A stretch of 64,000 nt of DNA from Acinetobacter piscicola (lineage in GTDB: Bacteria > Pseudomonadota > Gammaproteobacteria > Pseudomonadales > Moraxellaceae), in NCBI RefSeq assembly GCF_002233755.1, contig NZ_NIFO01000001.1, positions 124,001-188,000 on the forward strand, written 5' to 3'. A program made the position numbers and the translations under genes. Below, in pieces: positions 34,128 through 44,220 of this stretch. The notes below the pieces were generated by a model that was not told the origin of the DNA, searched no databases, and worked only from the letters and a program-made list of their open reading frames with translations. Numbering within the stretch: position 1 is the first letter of the stretch; each line of letters begins with the position of its first letter.

Positions 34128-35516
34128 TTAACCAACTTCATCACTAAGTTGCATGGCTTCAGTTAGCGCTTCATGTAAACGTGCTACAGAAATAATTTGA
34201 ACACCTGCAATGGGTTTTTGTGGTGCATTGCCTCTAGGCACAATAATGTATTTAAAACCATGTTTAATGGCTTCTTTCAAGCGTTCTTGACCATTTGGCA
34301 CAGGACGTATCTCACCAGATAATCCTACTTCTCCAAAAACGGCCAACTGTTGTGGTAGGGCTTTGGATCTCAAACTGGAAGCGCATGCTAAAAGGACTGC
34401 TAAATCTGAACCTGTTTCAGTAATTTTCAAACCACCGACTACATTCACATAGACATCTTGTCCCGAAGTTTGTACGCCACCATGACGATGCATTACCGCT
34501 AATAGCATGTTTAAACGGTTTTGTTCTAAACCCAGTGCAACTCGACGAGGTTGTCCATGTGCATCATCAACCAGAGCCTGTACTTCTACTAATAAAGGTC
34601 GTGTACCTTCACGACTGATCATGACTACTGAACCGGGAATTGCTTCATCATAACGACTTAGGAAAATAGCAGAAGGGTTGGCAACTTCTTTGAGCCCTTT
34701 ATCGGTCATGCCAAAGACACCAAGTTCATTCACAGCACCAAAACGGTTTTTAACTGCTCGAATCATGCGGTAACGTGAGTCAGATTGTCCTTCAAAATAA
34801 AGTACACAATCCACCATATGTTCAAGTACACGTGGCCCAGCGAGTGAGCCTTCTTTAGTGACATGGCCGACAAGGAATAATGCTGTACCGCTATTTTTAG
34901 CGAAACGAGTGAGTAAGGCTGCAGATTCACGAATTTGTGATACGCCACCCGGTGCAGATTGTAAGGTTTCTGTATAAAGTGTTTGGATTGAATCTAGTAT
35001 GGCAACAGCAGGGCGAAGTTGTGCAAGGGTATCGCAAATACGTTCAACACATGTTTCTGCCATGACTTGAAGTTTGTCTGTTGGTAAGTCTAGGCGATTG
35101 GCTCGTAGCGCAACTTGAGAAAGTGATTCTTCACCAGTGACATATAAGGCAGAGCTATTGGCAGCAGCCATATGCGTTGCTGTTTGTAATAGAATCGTTG
35201 ATTTACCAATCCCCGGATCACCACCAATCAAAACCACTGAACCTGTAACGAGTCCGCCACCAAGAACACGATCGAACTCACCAATACCTGTGGCTAGGCG
35301 TGTTTCGTTTGAAACGGTGATTTGGTTGAGCGTTGTAACATTGGCCGCTTGTCCTGCATAACCGCCTCCCATGGCTTTGGCACGATGAGCGACCACTGGT
35401 TCAATGCGGACTTCCGTTAAACTATTCCATGCACCACAGTCTGAACATTGACCTGACCATTTAGGATGATCTGTTCCACATTGTTCACAACGATAAACAG
35501 TTTTAACTTTGCCCAT
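34128..35516 (-). CDS. radA: DNA repair protein RadA
   Basis: A RecA-like branch-migration ATPase of recombination. The start is placed at ATG 35516 (MGKVKTVYRCEQCG); a TTG 15 bases upstream is in frame. The N-terminal zinc finger CEQCGTDHPKWSGQCSDCG is followed by Walker A GGDPGIGKST, the RadA-specific KNRFGAVNE motif and a C-terminal Lon-like domain (GGLKITETGSDLAVLLA, VFGEVGLSGEIRPV). Length is usual for the family. Monocistronic. Confidence 0.95.
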   Translation of the reverse strand: MGKVKTVYRCEQCGTDHPKWSGQCSDCGAWNSLTEVRIEPVVAHRAKAMGGGYAGQAANVTTLNQITVSNETRLATGIGEFDRVLGGGLVTGSVVLIGGDPGIGKSTILLQTATHMAAANSSALYVTGEESLSQVALRANRLDLPTDKLQVMAETCVERICDTLAQLRPAVAILDSIQTLYTETLQSAPGGVSQIRESAALLTRFAKNSGTALFLVGHVTKEGSLAGPRVLEHMVDCVLYFEGQSDSRYRMIRAVKNRFGAVNELGVFGMTDKGLKEVANPSAIFLSRYDEAIPGSVVMISREGTRPLLVEVQALVDDAHGQPRRVALGLEQNRLNMLLAVMHRHGGVQTSGQDVYVNVVGGLKITETGSDLAVLLACASSLRSKALPQQLAVFGEVGLSGEIRPVPNGQERLKEAIKHGFKYIIVPRGNAPQKPIAGVQIISVARLHEALTEAMQLSDEVG

Positions 35517-35798
35517 TCTTAGTGCGTTCAACTTTTAAAATAGTGTGCTGAATGTATCAATAGCGACATTGAAATACAATTTTTTACCTTACATCTCGCC
35601 AAAATCAATTTTGGCACGTAATATGCAATTTGAAGGAACGGTAAAAAATAAGAAAGGTAAAGGGTTGTTGTTGTGATTATTTAATGAGCTAAAAGGTTAG
35701 AAAACCTAGTTATTTTTAAGTATTCATTGAAAAAAGCTTTTTTATTTTTTTTGTTTTGGCTACTTTTACACAACTAAATCTGAGAGAAGAATATAACA

Positions 35799-37199
35799 AT
35801 GTCAAATGAAAAACTGAGTTCTTCTGCGGGAACAGGTGAGCTAGCAAGAAGTTTATCAAATCGCCATCTTCAATTGATTGCAATTGGTGGTGCAATTGGT
35901 ACAGGATTATTCATGGGTTCAGGGAAGACGATTAGTCTTGCAGGGCCTTCCATTTTATTTATTTACATGATCATTGGTTTGATGGTGTTTTTCGTCATGC
36001 GCGCGCTTGGCGAATTATTACTTTCAAATTTGCAATACAAGTCATTTATTGATTTTTCAACGGATTTAATCGGTCCATGGGCGGGTTATTTTGTCGGATG
36101 GACGTATTGGCTATGCTGGATTACGATCGGTATTGCTGATCTATCAGCCATTATTTATTACTTACAGTTCTTTAATAATGGTGTGCCCTTTACCCCAACT
36201 GAAGGTGCAATGATTAGTGTTGCGGCTATTTTCTTCATCATGGGGCTGAATTTAGTTACTGTAAAATTATTTGGTGAGCTAGAGTTTTGGTTTGCATTGA
36301 TCAAAATTATTGCCATTGTGGTACTCATTTTGGTCGGTTTATGGATGATTTTTACTGGCTTTACTTCAACGACAGGTCAAGTTGCATCATTTACCCACTT
36401 GTGGGACAACGGAGGCATGTTCCCTAAAGGTCTCAGTGGCTTTTTAGCTGGTTTTCAAATTGCGATCTTTGCTTTTGTTGGTGTTGAACTTGTAGGTACA
36501 ACTGCGGCAGAAACCAAAGACCCTGAGAAAAACTTACCGAAAGCAGTTAACTCGATTCCAATTCGTATCATTTTCTTCTATGTGTTGGCATTGGTGATTG
36601 TAATGTCAGTAACGCCTTGGAATACGATTGACCCTAAAGTGAGTCCATTTGTGAATTTGTTCAGCCAAGCAGGTATTGCAGCTGCGGCGATTATCATGAA
36701 CTTAGTGGTCTTATCTTCAGTGATGTCGTCAATGAACAGTGGTGTGTTTTCTACTAGCCGTATGTTGTTTGGTTTATCTCGTGAAGACCAAGGCCCGAAA
36801 GCATTTGGTTTGTTAAATAGACGTGCAGTTCCAGCGAATGCGCTTTATTTCTCGGGCATATGTTTGCTTGGTGGTGCAGCACTCCAGTATTTTGTACCCA
36901 ATACTGTTGAAGCCTTTACGCTTGCAACGACACTTTCAACTATTTTGTTTATTCTCGTTTGGTTGATTATTTTGTGGAGTTATTTGGTGTACTACAAAAC
37001 ACGTCCAGAACTACATGCAAAATCAACCTTTAAGTTACCGGGTGGGCCAATCACTTGCTATATCGTGATTGTATTCTTCATTGGAACAATTGGTATTCTT
37101 GCTTTAGAGCCTGATACGCTTAAGTCTTTGATGGTGAGTCCAATTTGGTTAATTATCCTTGCAATTGGTTACTTTTGTTTTTATAAGAAAAAACAGTAA
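35799..37199 (+). CDS. cycA: D-serine/D-alanine/glycine permease
   Basis: A 466-residue, ~12-helix AAT-family permease very close to E. coli CycA: NRHLQLIAIGGAIGTGLFMGSGK, ALGELLLSN, FAFVGVELVGTTAAETKDPEK and GVFSTSRMLFGL. It imports glycine, D-alanine, D-serine and similar small amino acids by proton symport. Monocistronic, with a T-rich promoter region and terminator. The substrate range is inferred from similarity. Confidence 0.88.
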   Translation: MSNEKLSSSAGTGELARSLSNRHLQLIAIGGAIGTGLFMGSGKTISLAGPSILFIYMIIGLMVFFVMRALGELLLSNLQYKSFIDFSTDLIGPWAGYFVGWTYWLCWITIGIADLSAIIYYLQFFNNGVPFTPTEGAMISVAAIFFIMGLNLVTVKLFGELEFWFALIKIIAIVVLILVGLWMIFTGFTSTTGQVASFTHLWDNGGMFPKGLSGFLAGFQIAIFAFVGVELVGTTAAETKDPEKNLPKAVNSIPIRIIFFYVLALVIVMSVTPWNTIDPKVSPFVNLFSQAGIAAAAIIMNLVVLSSVMSSMNSGVFSTSRMLFGLSREDQGPKAFGLLNRRAVPANALYFSGICLLGGAALQYFVPNTVEAFTLATTLSTILFILVWLIILWSYLVYYKTRPELHAKSTFKLPGGPITCYIVIVFFIGTIGILALEPDTLKSLMVSPIWLIILAIGYFCFYKKKQ

Positions 37200-37227
37200 T
37201 TAGCTATTTCAAAGATTCTCATAAGAA

Positions 37228-37257
37228 AACGTCAGTGATCCACTGGCGTTTTTTTTA
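37228..37257 (+). terminator. Terminator after cycA
   Basis: AACGTCAGTG pairs with CACTGGCGTT around ATC (one G-T pair), followed by seven T residues. Confidence 0.85.
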
Positions 37258-37359
37258 TTATCAATCTAAGCTTTACGGCTTGATACTTTGGTTTTTGGTC
37301 AATGTTTTATAATCAATAATCAAGGTATACTGACGAAAATTTTGGAAATAGGTGAGCAG

Positions 37360-37590
37360 ATGCGTTTAGTTATTTGTAGCATCGGTTTAGTTTTAGGTAG
37401 TGCAGTATTGGTCGGTTGTGGTCAATCAGGTGAATTGCAGTTAGCGAATAGTCCTGATTATGACAAACGTGCGAAATATTTGTTGTACTCGAAAGAGGAA
37501 AGCAAAGGTGTTCAAACTGAGCAAAAAGTGAAAGCTCAATTGGATGTAGCAGATCAATCTGTACCTGCATCTCAAGCGAATTCAAACTAA
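37360..37590 (+). CDS. lptM: Small LptM/YifL-like lipoprotein upstream of lysA
   Basis: The start is placed at ATG 37360, with AGGTGAG directly upstream; a longer frame starting at 37288 has no basis. The product has 76 residues with a lipobox (LGSAVLVGC, lipidated Cys near residue 20), then a hydrophilic tail rich in Lys, Gln and Ser. A short lipoprotein immediately before lysA-dapF is the pattern of YifL/LptM (E. coli) and LppL (Pseudomonas). LptM helps assemble the LptD LPS translocon. The lptM name rests on position and lipobox more than on sequence identity. Confidence 0.7.
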   Translation: MRLVICSIGLVLGSAVLVGCGQSGELQLANSPDYDKRAKYLLYSKEESKGVQTEQKVKAQLDVADQSVPASQANSN

Positions 37591-37623
37591 ACCCAATTAA
37601 ACTTTCATTGAAAGGATACATTC

Positions 37624-38868
37624 ATGAGTTTTTCCCGCATTGATGGGGTATTGCATGCAGAGCAATGTTCTTTAGAGCAACTCGCACAGCAATATGGCAC
37701 ACCACTTTATGTCTATTCAAAAGCGACATTTGAAAAACATTATTTAGATATGGATAAGGCATTTAGCTTTATCGATCATCAAATTTGTTTTGCGGTGAAG
37801 TCAAACTCAAATCTTGCAGTATTGAATGTATTGGCAAAATTGGGTTCAGGTTTTGATATTGTGACAGGTGGTGAACTTGCTCGTGTACTTGCAGCAGGTG
37901 GTGAGCCGTCAAAAATTGTATTCTCTGGTTTGGGTAAGCAAGAAGCAGATATTCAAAAAGCATTGGAAGTGGGTATTGCTTGCTTCAATGTTGAATCACA
38001 TGCTGAATTAGATCGTATTCAAAAAGTTGCAGCGCAGCTCGGTAAAAAAGCACCAATTTCTTTACGTGTAAATCCCGATGTCGATGCAAAAACGCATCCT
38101 TATATTTCAACGGGTTTAAAAGAAAACAAGTTTGGTATTCCATCAGATTCTGTGTTTGAAACGTATCAGTACGCTGCATCGTTACCAAATTTAGATGTGG
38201 TGGGAATTGATTGTCATATTGGTTCACAACTGACTGAAACACAGCCTTTTGTTGATGCACTTGATCGTGTCATTAGTATGATTGAGCAATTAAAAGCACT
38301 CGGTATCAACCTACAACACATCGATATTGGTGGTGGTTTAGGTGTGACTTATAAAGATGAAGTTCCCCCAACTGTTGAAGAATATGCCAATTCAATGCGC
38401 CCTGCTTTGGAAAAATTGGGTCTTAAAGTGTATATGGAACCAGGTCGTAGTATTTCTGCAAATGCAGGCGCATTGCTGGCGAAGGTCGATTTTTTGAAAC
38501 CAACAACGCATCGTAACTTTGCGCTAATTGACGCTGCGATGAATGATTTGATTCGTCCTGCGCTTTATGAAGCGTGGATGGATATTCAAGAAGTGACTTT
38601 GCGTACAGATGTTGAAAAGCAAACTTGGGATTTGGTTGGACCTATTTGTGAGTCTGCTGATTTCTTGGGTAAAGAACGTGAACTTGCGATTCAGGAAAAT
38701 GATTATCTTGCTGTCTTGGGTGCAGGGGCGTATGGTTTCGTGATGAGTTCGAATTACAATACCCGTGGTCGTGCTGCAGAAGTCATGGTCGATGCTGATC
38801 AGTCGCACTTGATCCGTGAACGAGAAACGATTGAATCGCTTTGGAAAAATGAACGTTTATTGCCTTAA
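37624..38868 (+). CDS. lysA: Diaminopimelate decarboxylase
   Basis: A 414-residue PLP enzyme making lysine from meso-diaminopimelate. The PLP lysine is in ICFAVKSNSNLAVL, with HIGSQ (residue ~200), the glycine loop IDIGGGLGVTY, EPGRSISANAG and the substrate-side CESADFLGKE. It follows the lipoprotein gene by 33 bp and precedes dapF by 13 bp, a clear operon (lptM-lysA-dapF). Length fits the family. Confidence 0.96.
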   Translation: MSFSRIDGVLHAEQCSLEQLAQQYGTPLYVYSKATFEKHYLDMDKAFSFIDHQICFAVKSNSNLAVLNVLAKLGSGFDIVTGGELARVLAAGGEPSKIVFSGLGKQEADIQKALEVGIACFNVESHAELDRIQKVAAQLGKKAPISLRVNPDVDAKTHPYISTGLKENKFGIPSDSVFETYQYAASLPNLDVVGIDCHIGSQLTETQPFVDALDRVISMIEQLKALGINLQHIDIGGGLGVTYKDEVPPTVEEYANSMRPALEKLGLKVYMEPGRSISANAGALLAKVDFLKPTTHRNFALIDAAMNDLIRPALYEAWMDIQEVTLRTDVEKQTWDLVGPICESADFLGKERELAIQENDYLAVLGAGAYGFVMSSNYNTRGRAAEVMVDADQSHLIRERETIESLWKNERLLP

Positions 38869-38881
38869 GGAGTAATTTTAG

Positions 38882-39727
38882 ATGTTATTAGAATTTACCA
38901 AAATGCATGGTTTGGGTAATGATTTTATGGTCGTTGACCTGATTAGCCAACGTGCTTTTTTTGATGCAATGACTATTCGTCGTTTGGCAGACCGTCACTT
39001 TGGTATTGGTTTTGATCAGCTCTTGATTGTCGAAGCACCTGATTTTCCAAATGTAGATTTTAAATACCGTATTTTCAATGCTGATGGTTCTGAAGTTGAG
39101 CAATGTGGCAATGGGGTACGGTGTTTTGCACAATTTGTACATGCTCGTCAGTTGACCAATAAAAAGCGTTTTAAAGTTCAAACCAGTGCAGGGATCGTAG
39201 AGCCTGAATTGGGCGAAAATGGTTGGGTTCGGGTCAATATGGGTTATCCTAAATTTTTACCTAATGAAATTCCGTTTATTGCAGATGAACCAGAGGCTTT
39301 GTATGACATTGCTTTGGCGGATCATCAGCAATTAACAATTGATGTGGTGAATATGGGCAATCCGCATGCTGTGACGATTGTTACAGATGTTTTGACCGCA
39401 GATGTGGCGAACATTGGCCCGCAAGTTGAATCTCATGAACGTTTCCCGCAGCGTGTCAATGCTGGCTTTATGCAAATTATTGATGAAAAACATGCCCGTC
39501 TACGTGTATTTGAACGTGGCGTAGGGGAAACCATGGCTTGTGGTACAGGCGCATGTGCAGCAGCAGTTTCTGGAATACGCCGTGGTTTGCTTGCAGATCA
39601 GGTTGAAATAGAGTTGGCTGGTGGTAAGTTGCAAATTGAATGGAAAGAGGGCGATGTCGTATGGATGACAGGCCCTACAGCGACAGTTTATGAAGGTCGT
39701 TTAGATTTGCGTTATTTCCAAAGTTGA
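38882..39727 (+). CDS. dapF: Diaminopimelate epimerase
   Basis: A 281-residue PLP-independent racemase converting LL- to meso-diaminopimelate for lysine and peptidoglycan. The two catalytic cysteines lie in [13 protein letters not shown] and [13 protein letters not shown]. The start [15 protein letters not shown] is the family hallmark. It is the last gene of the lptM-lysA-dapF unit and is followed by a terminator. Confidence 0.96.
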   Translation: MLLEFTKMHGLGNDFMVVDLISQRAFFDAMTIRRLADRHFGIGFDQLLIVEAPDFPNVDFKYRIFNADGSEVEQCGNGVRCFAQFVHARQLTNKKRFKVQTSAGIVEPELGENGWVRVNMGYPKFLPNEIPFIADEPEALYDIALADHQQLTIDVVNMGNPHAVTIVTDVLTADVANIGPQVESHERFPQRVNAGFMQIIDEKHARLRVFERGVGETMACGTGACAAAVSGIRRGLLADQVEIELAGGKLQIEWKEGDVVWMTGPTATVYEGRLDLRYFQS

Positions 39728-39760
39728 TCGTTATTGTTCTGTTTATAGAGCATCAGAAAG

Positions 39761-39786
39761 CCCTGAATTGATTTCAGGGTTTTTTT
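39761..39786 (+). terminator. Terminator after dapF
   Basis: CCCTGAA pairs with TTCAGGG around TTGAT, followed by seven T residues. Confidence 0.85.
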
Positions 39787-39956
39787 ATGTGTAGTGATAG
39801 AAAAGTGCGACAGATTTTAATGGTTTAAAGAGCTTAAATGAATTTATTGTGTTTGAGAGACTGTTAAATGCTATATTTCCACAGATAAGCCGTTAGGTTT
39901 TTATATTCCATTGTTGATTGTCTATTCTAATCATTGATCATTAAAACGAGGGCTTT

Positions 39957-40883
39957 ATGCAGTATGGCGCAATGCAATTGCTCTCCATGTGGATTAAAGA
40001 TCGTAAAATTCAAAATCAATCTGAGCATACTTTAGATGCTTATTTTCGTGATGTGTCTAATTTTATTGATTTTTGTTATAAGAAAAAACTTGAATTAAAA
40101 CAAATCGAAACTTCAGACTTAAGAGAATATATTGCGTATCGCGTGGAAAAAGATCAACTGAGTTCTACCAGTTTGCAACGTCATTTGACCTCAATTCGCC
40201 AATTCATGAAGTGGGCTGAGCAAGGGAAGTATTTAGAAATCAATCCTGCTGACGACTTTCAATTGAAAAGACAACCTCGACCCTTGCCTGGCATGATTGA
40301 TATTGAAACAGTTAATCAAATTATGGATCAGTCTGAGCCTGAAAAGCCGATAGAAAAACAATTATGGTTACGAGATAAAGCTATTCTCGAATTGCTCTAT
40401 TCAAGTGGTTTGCGTTTGGCAGAAATTCAAGGATTAACGATTCGTGATATTGATTTTAATCGGCATTTATTGCGGATCACGGGTAAAGGGAACAAAACAA
40501 GAATTGTTCCTTTTGGCTCTAAAGCCAGAGATAGCTTAATTGAATGGTTGAAAATTTATCGGATTTGGCAAGGGGAGTTTAGTCCACAATCATATGTATT
40601 TATTACTCAGCGGGGGAATAATATTACACCTCGCCAAATTGAAAATCGTGTGAAATTTCAAGCCTTACGTGCAGGTGTGAATGTAGACTTACATCCTCAT
40701 CTACTTAGACATTGCTTTGCCAGTCATATGCTGTCAAATAGTGGTGATTTACGAGCAGTTCAAGAAATGCTTGGTCATAGCAATCTAAGTACCACGCAGA
40801 TTTATACGCATATTGATTTTGATCGCCTTGCTCAGGTCTATGATCAAGCGCATCCAAGGGCGAATAAGATCAAAAATACTTAA
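39957..40883 (+). CDS. xerC: Tyrosine recombinase XerC
   Basis: A 308-residue site-specific recombinase resolving chromosome dimers at dif with XerD. The N-terminal SAM-like domain (TLDAYFRDVSNFIDF) is followed by the catalytic domain with R in SSGLRLAEIQGL, the GKGNKTRIVPFG loop, H-x-x-R in HPHLLRHCFASHML, H in LGHSNLSTTQIY and the nucleophile tyrosine in IYTHIDF. The dapF-xerC order is the usual gammaproteobacterial arrangement, supporting XerC rather than XerD. A terminator separates it from dapF, so it has its own promoter. Confidence 0.9.
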   Translation: MQYGAMQLLSMWIKDRKIQNQSEHTLDAYFRDVSNFIDFCYKKKLELKQIETSDLREYIAYRVEKDQLSSTSLQRHLTSIRQFMKWAEQGKYLEINPADDFQLKRQPRPLPGMIDIETVNQIMDQSEPEKPIEKQLWLRDKAILELLYSSGLRLAEIQGLTIRDIDFNRHLLRITGKGNKTRIVPFGSKARDSLIEWLKIYRIWQGEFSPQSYVFITQRGNNITPRQIENRVKFQALRAGVNVDLHPHLLRHCFASHMLSNSGDLRAVQEMLGHSNLSTTQIYTHIDFDRLAQVYDQAHPRANKIKNT

Positions 40884-41067
40884 AATATTCAATTTTGATG
40901 AAATTGTGTGATTGAAATGTTTTACACAGAAGTTCAATTTGGACACAATTCCAAAAGAAAAAAACCCAAAGGCTAATTGTTTTTAACGAAGCTCTGTTGT
41001 ATATCTAATTTCGCATGAATAAAAATGCTTTCTATCGACCCAATTTTGTAAAATTTTAGGCTTTCCA

Positions 41068-41439
41068 ATGATCTCGGAACTTGAACAAAAATATCAGCAA
41101 CTCACTGAAGCTCAAAAAGAAATTTTCAAGGGTTATGGCTTGCGGCAAGTTAAACACTTTGTAGAATTTAGCTTACCGAAAATTGAGGCAACATTACCTG
41201 AGCAAGGAAAAGTACTGGGTATTAATGCTGAAGGTAAAGTACAGGCAGTGAATACTGAAACTCAAGAAGTGTATTTGTGGATTTCAGATCAACAATGGCA
41301 AGCTGCAAAAAATGCTTCGAATCGTGTCGATTTAAAAGAAGACTTTCTTGAAGTTTGGAAAATTTTTGATTTAGAAAATCAAGATCTAATTGAACTCAGC
41401 CATGTTCATCGCGACTTTTTAGACACCAAGCTTAGCTAA
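41068..41439 (+). CDS. Hypothetical protein (123 residues)
   Basis: I do not recognise this protein. It has no signal or membrane segment. The first ~40 residues are helical (ELEQKYQQLTEAQKEIFKG). The middle contains beta-strand-like turns (GKVLGINAEGKVQAVNTETQEVYLWISD) and the end is helical and acidic. A real gene is suggested by its even coding composition and its place after xerC on the same strand, 184 bp away. No function can be offered. Confidence 0.6.
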   Translation: MISELEQKYQQLTEAQKEIFKGYGLRQVKHFVEFSLPKIEATLPEQGKVLGINAEGKVQAVNTETQEVYLWISDQQWQAAKNASNRVDLKEDFLEVWKIFDLENQDLIELSHVHRDFLDTKLS

Positions 41440-41679
41440 AGATATTCATTAAATTTTTCGAGTGAATCGATAAATAAAGCTCGAAAAGCTTATAACTTTG
41501 TTGTGTAGACAGTAAATAACCTGAGTTCGAGATAAGATATATTCCCAAATATATGATACGCAGAAACGTCAGTCGCATTGTTCGAGGCATGAGGAATATA
41601 TTCCGCAAGATCTGTAATATACTGTTTTTGCGATATATTAGGTACTAGATAGTATCTGTCGAGTTCGCGACTGATAAAT

Positions 41680-41734
41680 GGTTTTGCCCTTGCGTGGCAG
41701 TGCCACTCATCCCGAAAGAAAAGTAGGCAAAACC
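41680..41734. repeat. GC-rich structured repeat-like element in a spacer
   Basis: GGTTTTGCC (41680-41688) and GGCAAAACC (41726-41734) bracket a GC-rich core with its own hairpin (GTGGC-AGT-GCCAC). It stands out from the AT-rich 400-bp spacer between 41440 and 41840, which otherwise shows no convincing gene. Looks like a dispersed intergenic repeat; other copies cannot be checked here. Confidence 0.45.
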
Positions 41735-41840
41735 GAAGGTTAATCCTTGCATTTAGCTTTAAATGGTAAGACTCCGCTGCACCTGATCAATTTTTTCAAT
41801 AACTTACATCAGAATTTACCCCGAACTGGCGTTAAATACT

Positions 41841-42422
41841 TTATTCAAAAGCATTTACTGTTTGAAAATAAGTTTGTTGAGTCATTCGATAAAGCACATG
41901 GCAAGCCAATGGGTGCGTCGCTTCGACTTTTGGATGATTAAATTCTGAAATTGATTGCATGTTTAAGCGTTGCATGACTTTTTGCGAAGGGACATTTAAT
42001 TTCGCCGTAAATGATACAACGTCTTCAAGGTCTAACTGTTCAAAAGCAAATTTTAAACAGACTTTGGCTGCTTCGGTTGCATAACCTTGATGCCAATATT
42101 GTTGTGCTAATCTCCAACCAATTTCTACACAGGGCGAAAATTCAAACTGAGTAGGTTGGCTCTGTAATCCTACAAAACCAATAAATTGGTGGTTTTCTTT
42201 TAATTCTACCGCCCAAAAGCCCCAGCCATTTTCTGCAATTAGAGTCTGAAATTTATTTGCCAATTCATCACTTTCTCGTTGTGATAAAACGCAAGGGAAG
42301 TATCGCATCACGTCAACATCTGAATTTAAAGCATAAAATTCCTGAAAATCAGTATCTTTCCACTGTCTCAAAATTAATCTTGGCGTTTCAAGTTGAATCG
42401 GTGGATGAAACTTTTTCATCAT
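41841..42422 (-). CDS. GNAT acetyltransferase, RimJ/RimL-like
   Basis: A 193-residue protein. The typical start (LETPRLILRQWKDTDFQEFY), the acetyl-CoA region (EIGWRLAQQYWHQGYATEAAK, broken as EIGWRLAQ then YWHQGYATEA) and the late NVPSQKVMQRLNM motif all match the Acetyltransf_3 group that acts on protein N-termini, antibiotics or metabolites. The last ~12 residues run toward the repeat-bearing spacer and may be a non-native tail. The substrate is unknown. Confidence 0.82.
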   Translation of the reverse strand: MMKKFHPPIQLETPRLILRQWKDTDFQEFYALNSDVDVMRYFPCVLSQRESDELANKFQTLIAENGWGFWAVELKENHQFIGFVGLQSQPTQFEFSPCVEIGWRLAQQYWHQGYATEAAKVCLKFAFEQLDLEDVVSFTAKLNVPSQKVMQRLNMQSISEFNHPKVEATHPLACHVLYRMTQQTYFQTVNAFE

Positions 42423-42466
42423 ATTATTCCAATGAGCCTTTTAATTAGTCTATCTGGGTCTTCAAG

Positions 42467-42961
42467 TTATAAATCTTCAAGAGGAAGCTGAAAACTTTGT
42501 TTAATAATTTGACTTGGTACATCTGTTTTAACACTGGTAATGCCATTCTTCTTAGTCAAATGCGTAGACTGAAATTTACGATAACTTTCCAAATCAGGAA
42601 CAACGACTTTTAACATCGCATCGCATTCACCCAAAATAATATAGCATTCCATTACTTGAGGAAGTTCTTTCATCGCCTCAATAAATAGATCAATGGTTTC
42701 AGCATCTTGCCCCAACAGCCAAATCCGTGAAAATAAAATCAGCTGGAAGCCAATTTTCTGAGGATCAACAACAGTGGTGTAGTTTTGAATAACGTTGGCT
42801 TCCTCCAATAACCTGACTCGTCTTAAACAAGAAGAAGGCGATAGTCCGATTTCACGGGCTAAATCGTTGTTTTGAATTCGACCATTGGCTTGCAAAGCAC
42901 GAATGATATTTTTATCAATACGATCTAGCTTTATTAGAATAGTCTTTGATGAAATTTTCAT
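42467..42961 (-). CDS. Lrp/AsnC family regulator
   Basis: A 164-residue regulator. The N-terminal HTH (KLDRIDKNIIRALQANGRI, then LAREIGLSPSSCLRRVRLLE) is followed by the RAM ligand domain (ECYIILGECDAMLKVVVPDL). It is divergent from a LysE-type exporter gene 115 bp away. The pair suggests amino-acid-responsive control of efflux. The ligand is not known. Confidence 0.88.
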   Translation of the reverse strand: MKISSKTILIKLDRIDKNIIRALQANGRIQNNDLAREIGLSPSSCLRRVRLLEEANVIQNYTTVVDPQKIGFQLILFSRIWLLGQDAETIDLFIEAMKELPQVMECYIILGECDAMLKVVVPDLESYRKFQSTHLTKKNGITSVKTDVPSQIIKQSFQLPLEDL

Positions 42962-43076
42962 AAATTAGAATTTAATTCGAAAAATAATAAATATTATAGA
43001 ACATTTGCAATCCTATTTTAACTGTTTTGAAAGATACTATTTTCTTCCCTAAAACAGTACAGAGAAGGAAAGGAAA

Positions 43077-43682
43077 ATGTCTGTATTTGCACTTTTTGCC
43101 TTAACGGTATTGCCGTTAATTTTCACACCAGGACCAGATATGTTATTTATCCTGTCACAAGTGATGGGTAAAGATGCGAAAGCAGGTATGATGGCAACAA
43201 TCGGTATTTGTTCAGGATATTTAGTGCATTCAATCTTGGTTGCACTTGGGATTGCTGCAATTATTGTTTCTTTTCCTGTCTTATTTGAAACGATTCGTTA
43301 TCTTGGAATTGCGTATTTATTATATTTAGCATTCCATTTGATTAAGTCAGTATTTTATCCAAATCAAGTGAAGATCGAAAAGAAAGTTTCAGCGCAACCG
43401 ATTCGGAAAGGTTTTTTAACAGCTTTGTTAAATCCAAAAGGTATGCTGATTTATTTTGCAATTCTTCCGCAGTTTATCAATAAATCAGGGAATACAGTTG
43501 CTCAAGGCTTAGCCTTATCTTTGATCTTTATTGGTTTAATTTTTGTGATCTATTGTTGTTTGAGTTTGGTTTTTGCCAAAATTTCTCAAAAAACTGGGAT
43601 AGATGAACGTAAGCAAAAATGGATTGATGCAGGTTCTGGCTCTCTTTTAGCTTTGGCAGCGACTTGGTTGGTCATTAACTAG
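43077..43682 (+). CDS. LysE/RhtB family amino-acid exporter
   Basis: A 201-residue inner-membrane protein with about six helices. The family signature is near the start (TVLPLIFTPGPDMLFILSQ) and the central loop has NPKGMLIYFAILPQF. It exports amino acids or their derivatives. It is divergently paired with the Lrp-type gene and preceded by AAGGAAAGG before ATG. It is followed by a weak hairpin AGCATAAG/CTTATGCT (43751-43772). Confidence 0.88.
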   Translation: MSVFALFALTVLPLIFTPGPDMLFILSQVMGKDAKAGMMATIGICSGYLVHSILVALGIAAIIVSFPVLFETIRYLGIAYLLYLAFHLIKSVFYPNQVKIEKKVSAQPIRKGFLTALLNPKGMLIYFAILPQFINKSGNTVAQGLALSLIFIGLIFVIYCCLSLVFAKISQKTGIDERKQKWIDAGSGSLLALAATWLVIN

Positions 43683-43750
43683 TACTGAAACTGGTCTTAA
43701 AATTAGTATGATTTATAAGTGATATCAATAACTTTTGAATAGGTTCAGTT

Positions 43751-43772
43751 AGCATAAGGCAAAACTTATGCT
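43751..43772 (+). terminator. Hairpin after the LysE-type exporter gene
   Basis: AGCATAAG pairs with CTTATGCT around GCAAAA, with GACTTTTCATT downstream, a weak terminator. The remaining 450 bp to etfB are AT-rich and show no gene; they should hold the etfBA promoter. Confidence 0.5.
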
Positions 43773-44220
43773 GACTTTTCATTATTTAGACTTAAATGAA
43801 TGCTAAAAATAGTTAAAGTTACAATTTTTATTGATGTAAAAAATTAAATTTTCATGCCAATCTATCTTAAATGACAAATTTAAGTAAAAAAATACAAATC
43901 CAAGATGAAAACTATTTCATCGTTGTAATCTTTGCTTAATTATCGAAAATGTAGCTTTAAGAAGTTATTTTATTAAAAAAATATTCAAAATCAATACTTA
44001 AAATTTGTCTAAATATAATCTGAAATTAAAGCGCAGCATTGTTACATTTTTTTTATGAACTGCCCGTTCAACGATTTTTACGCTTTTTTACAGCTCTTTG
44101 TTGAATTGTGACTTGACCGAAATGCCAATCACATTGCAAGATAGGGCACCTAAAAATTTTAAATGAAGAGTTATTATAACTTTTCTCAACATTTATTTTG
44201 CTAAAACAGCCGAGGATTAC

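Noticed and set aside
39957..40883. Phage or integron integrase
   Set aside because: Length, motifs and position after dapF match the housekeeping XerC, with no att sites or cassette genes nearby.
41747..41941. 64-codon plus-strand frame containing NGKTPLHLIN
   Set aside because: It begins inside the GC-rich repeat and overlaps the 3' end of a well-supported GNAT gene on the other strand.
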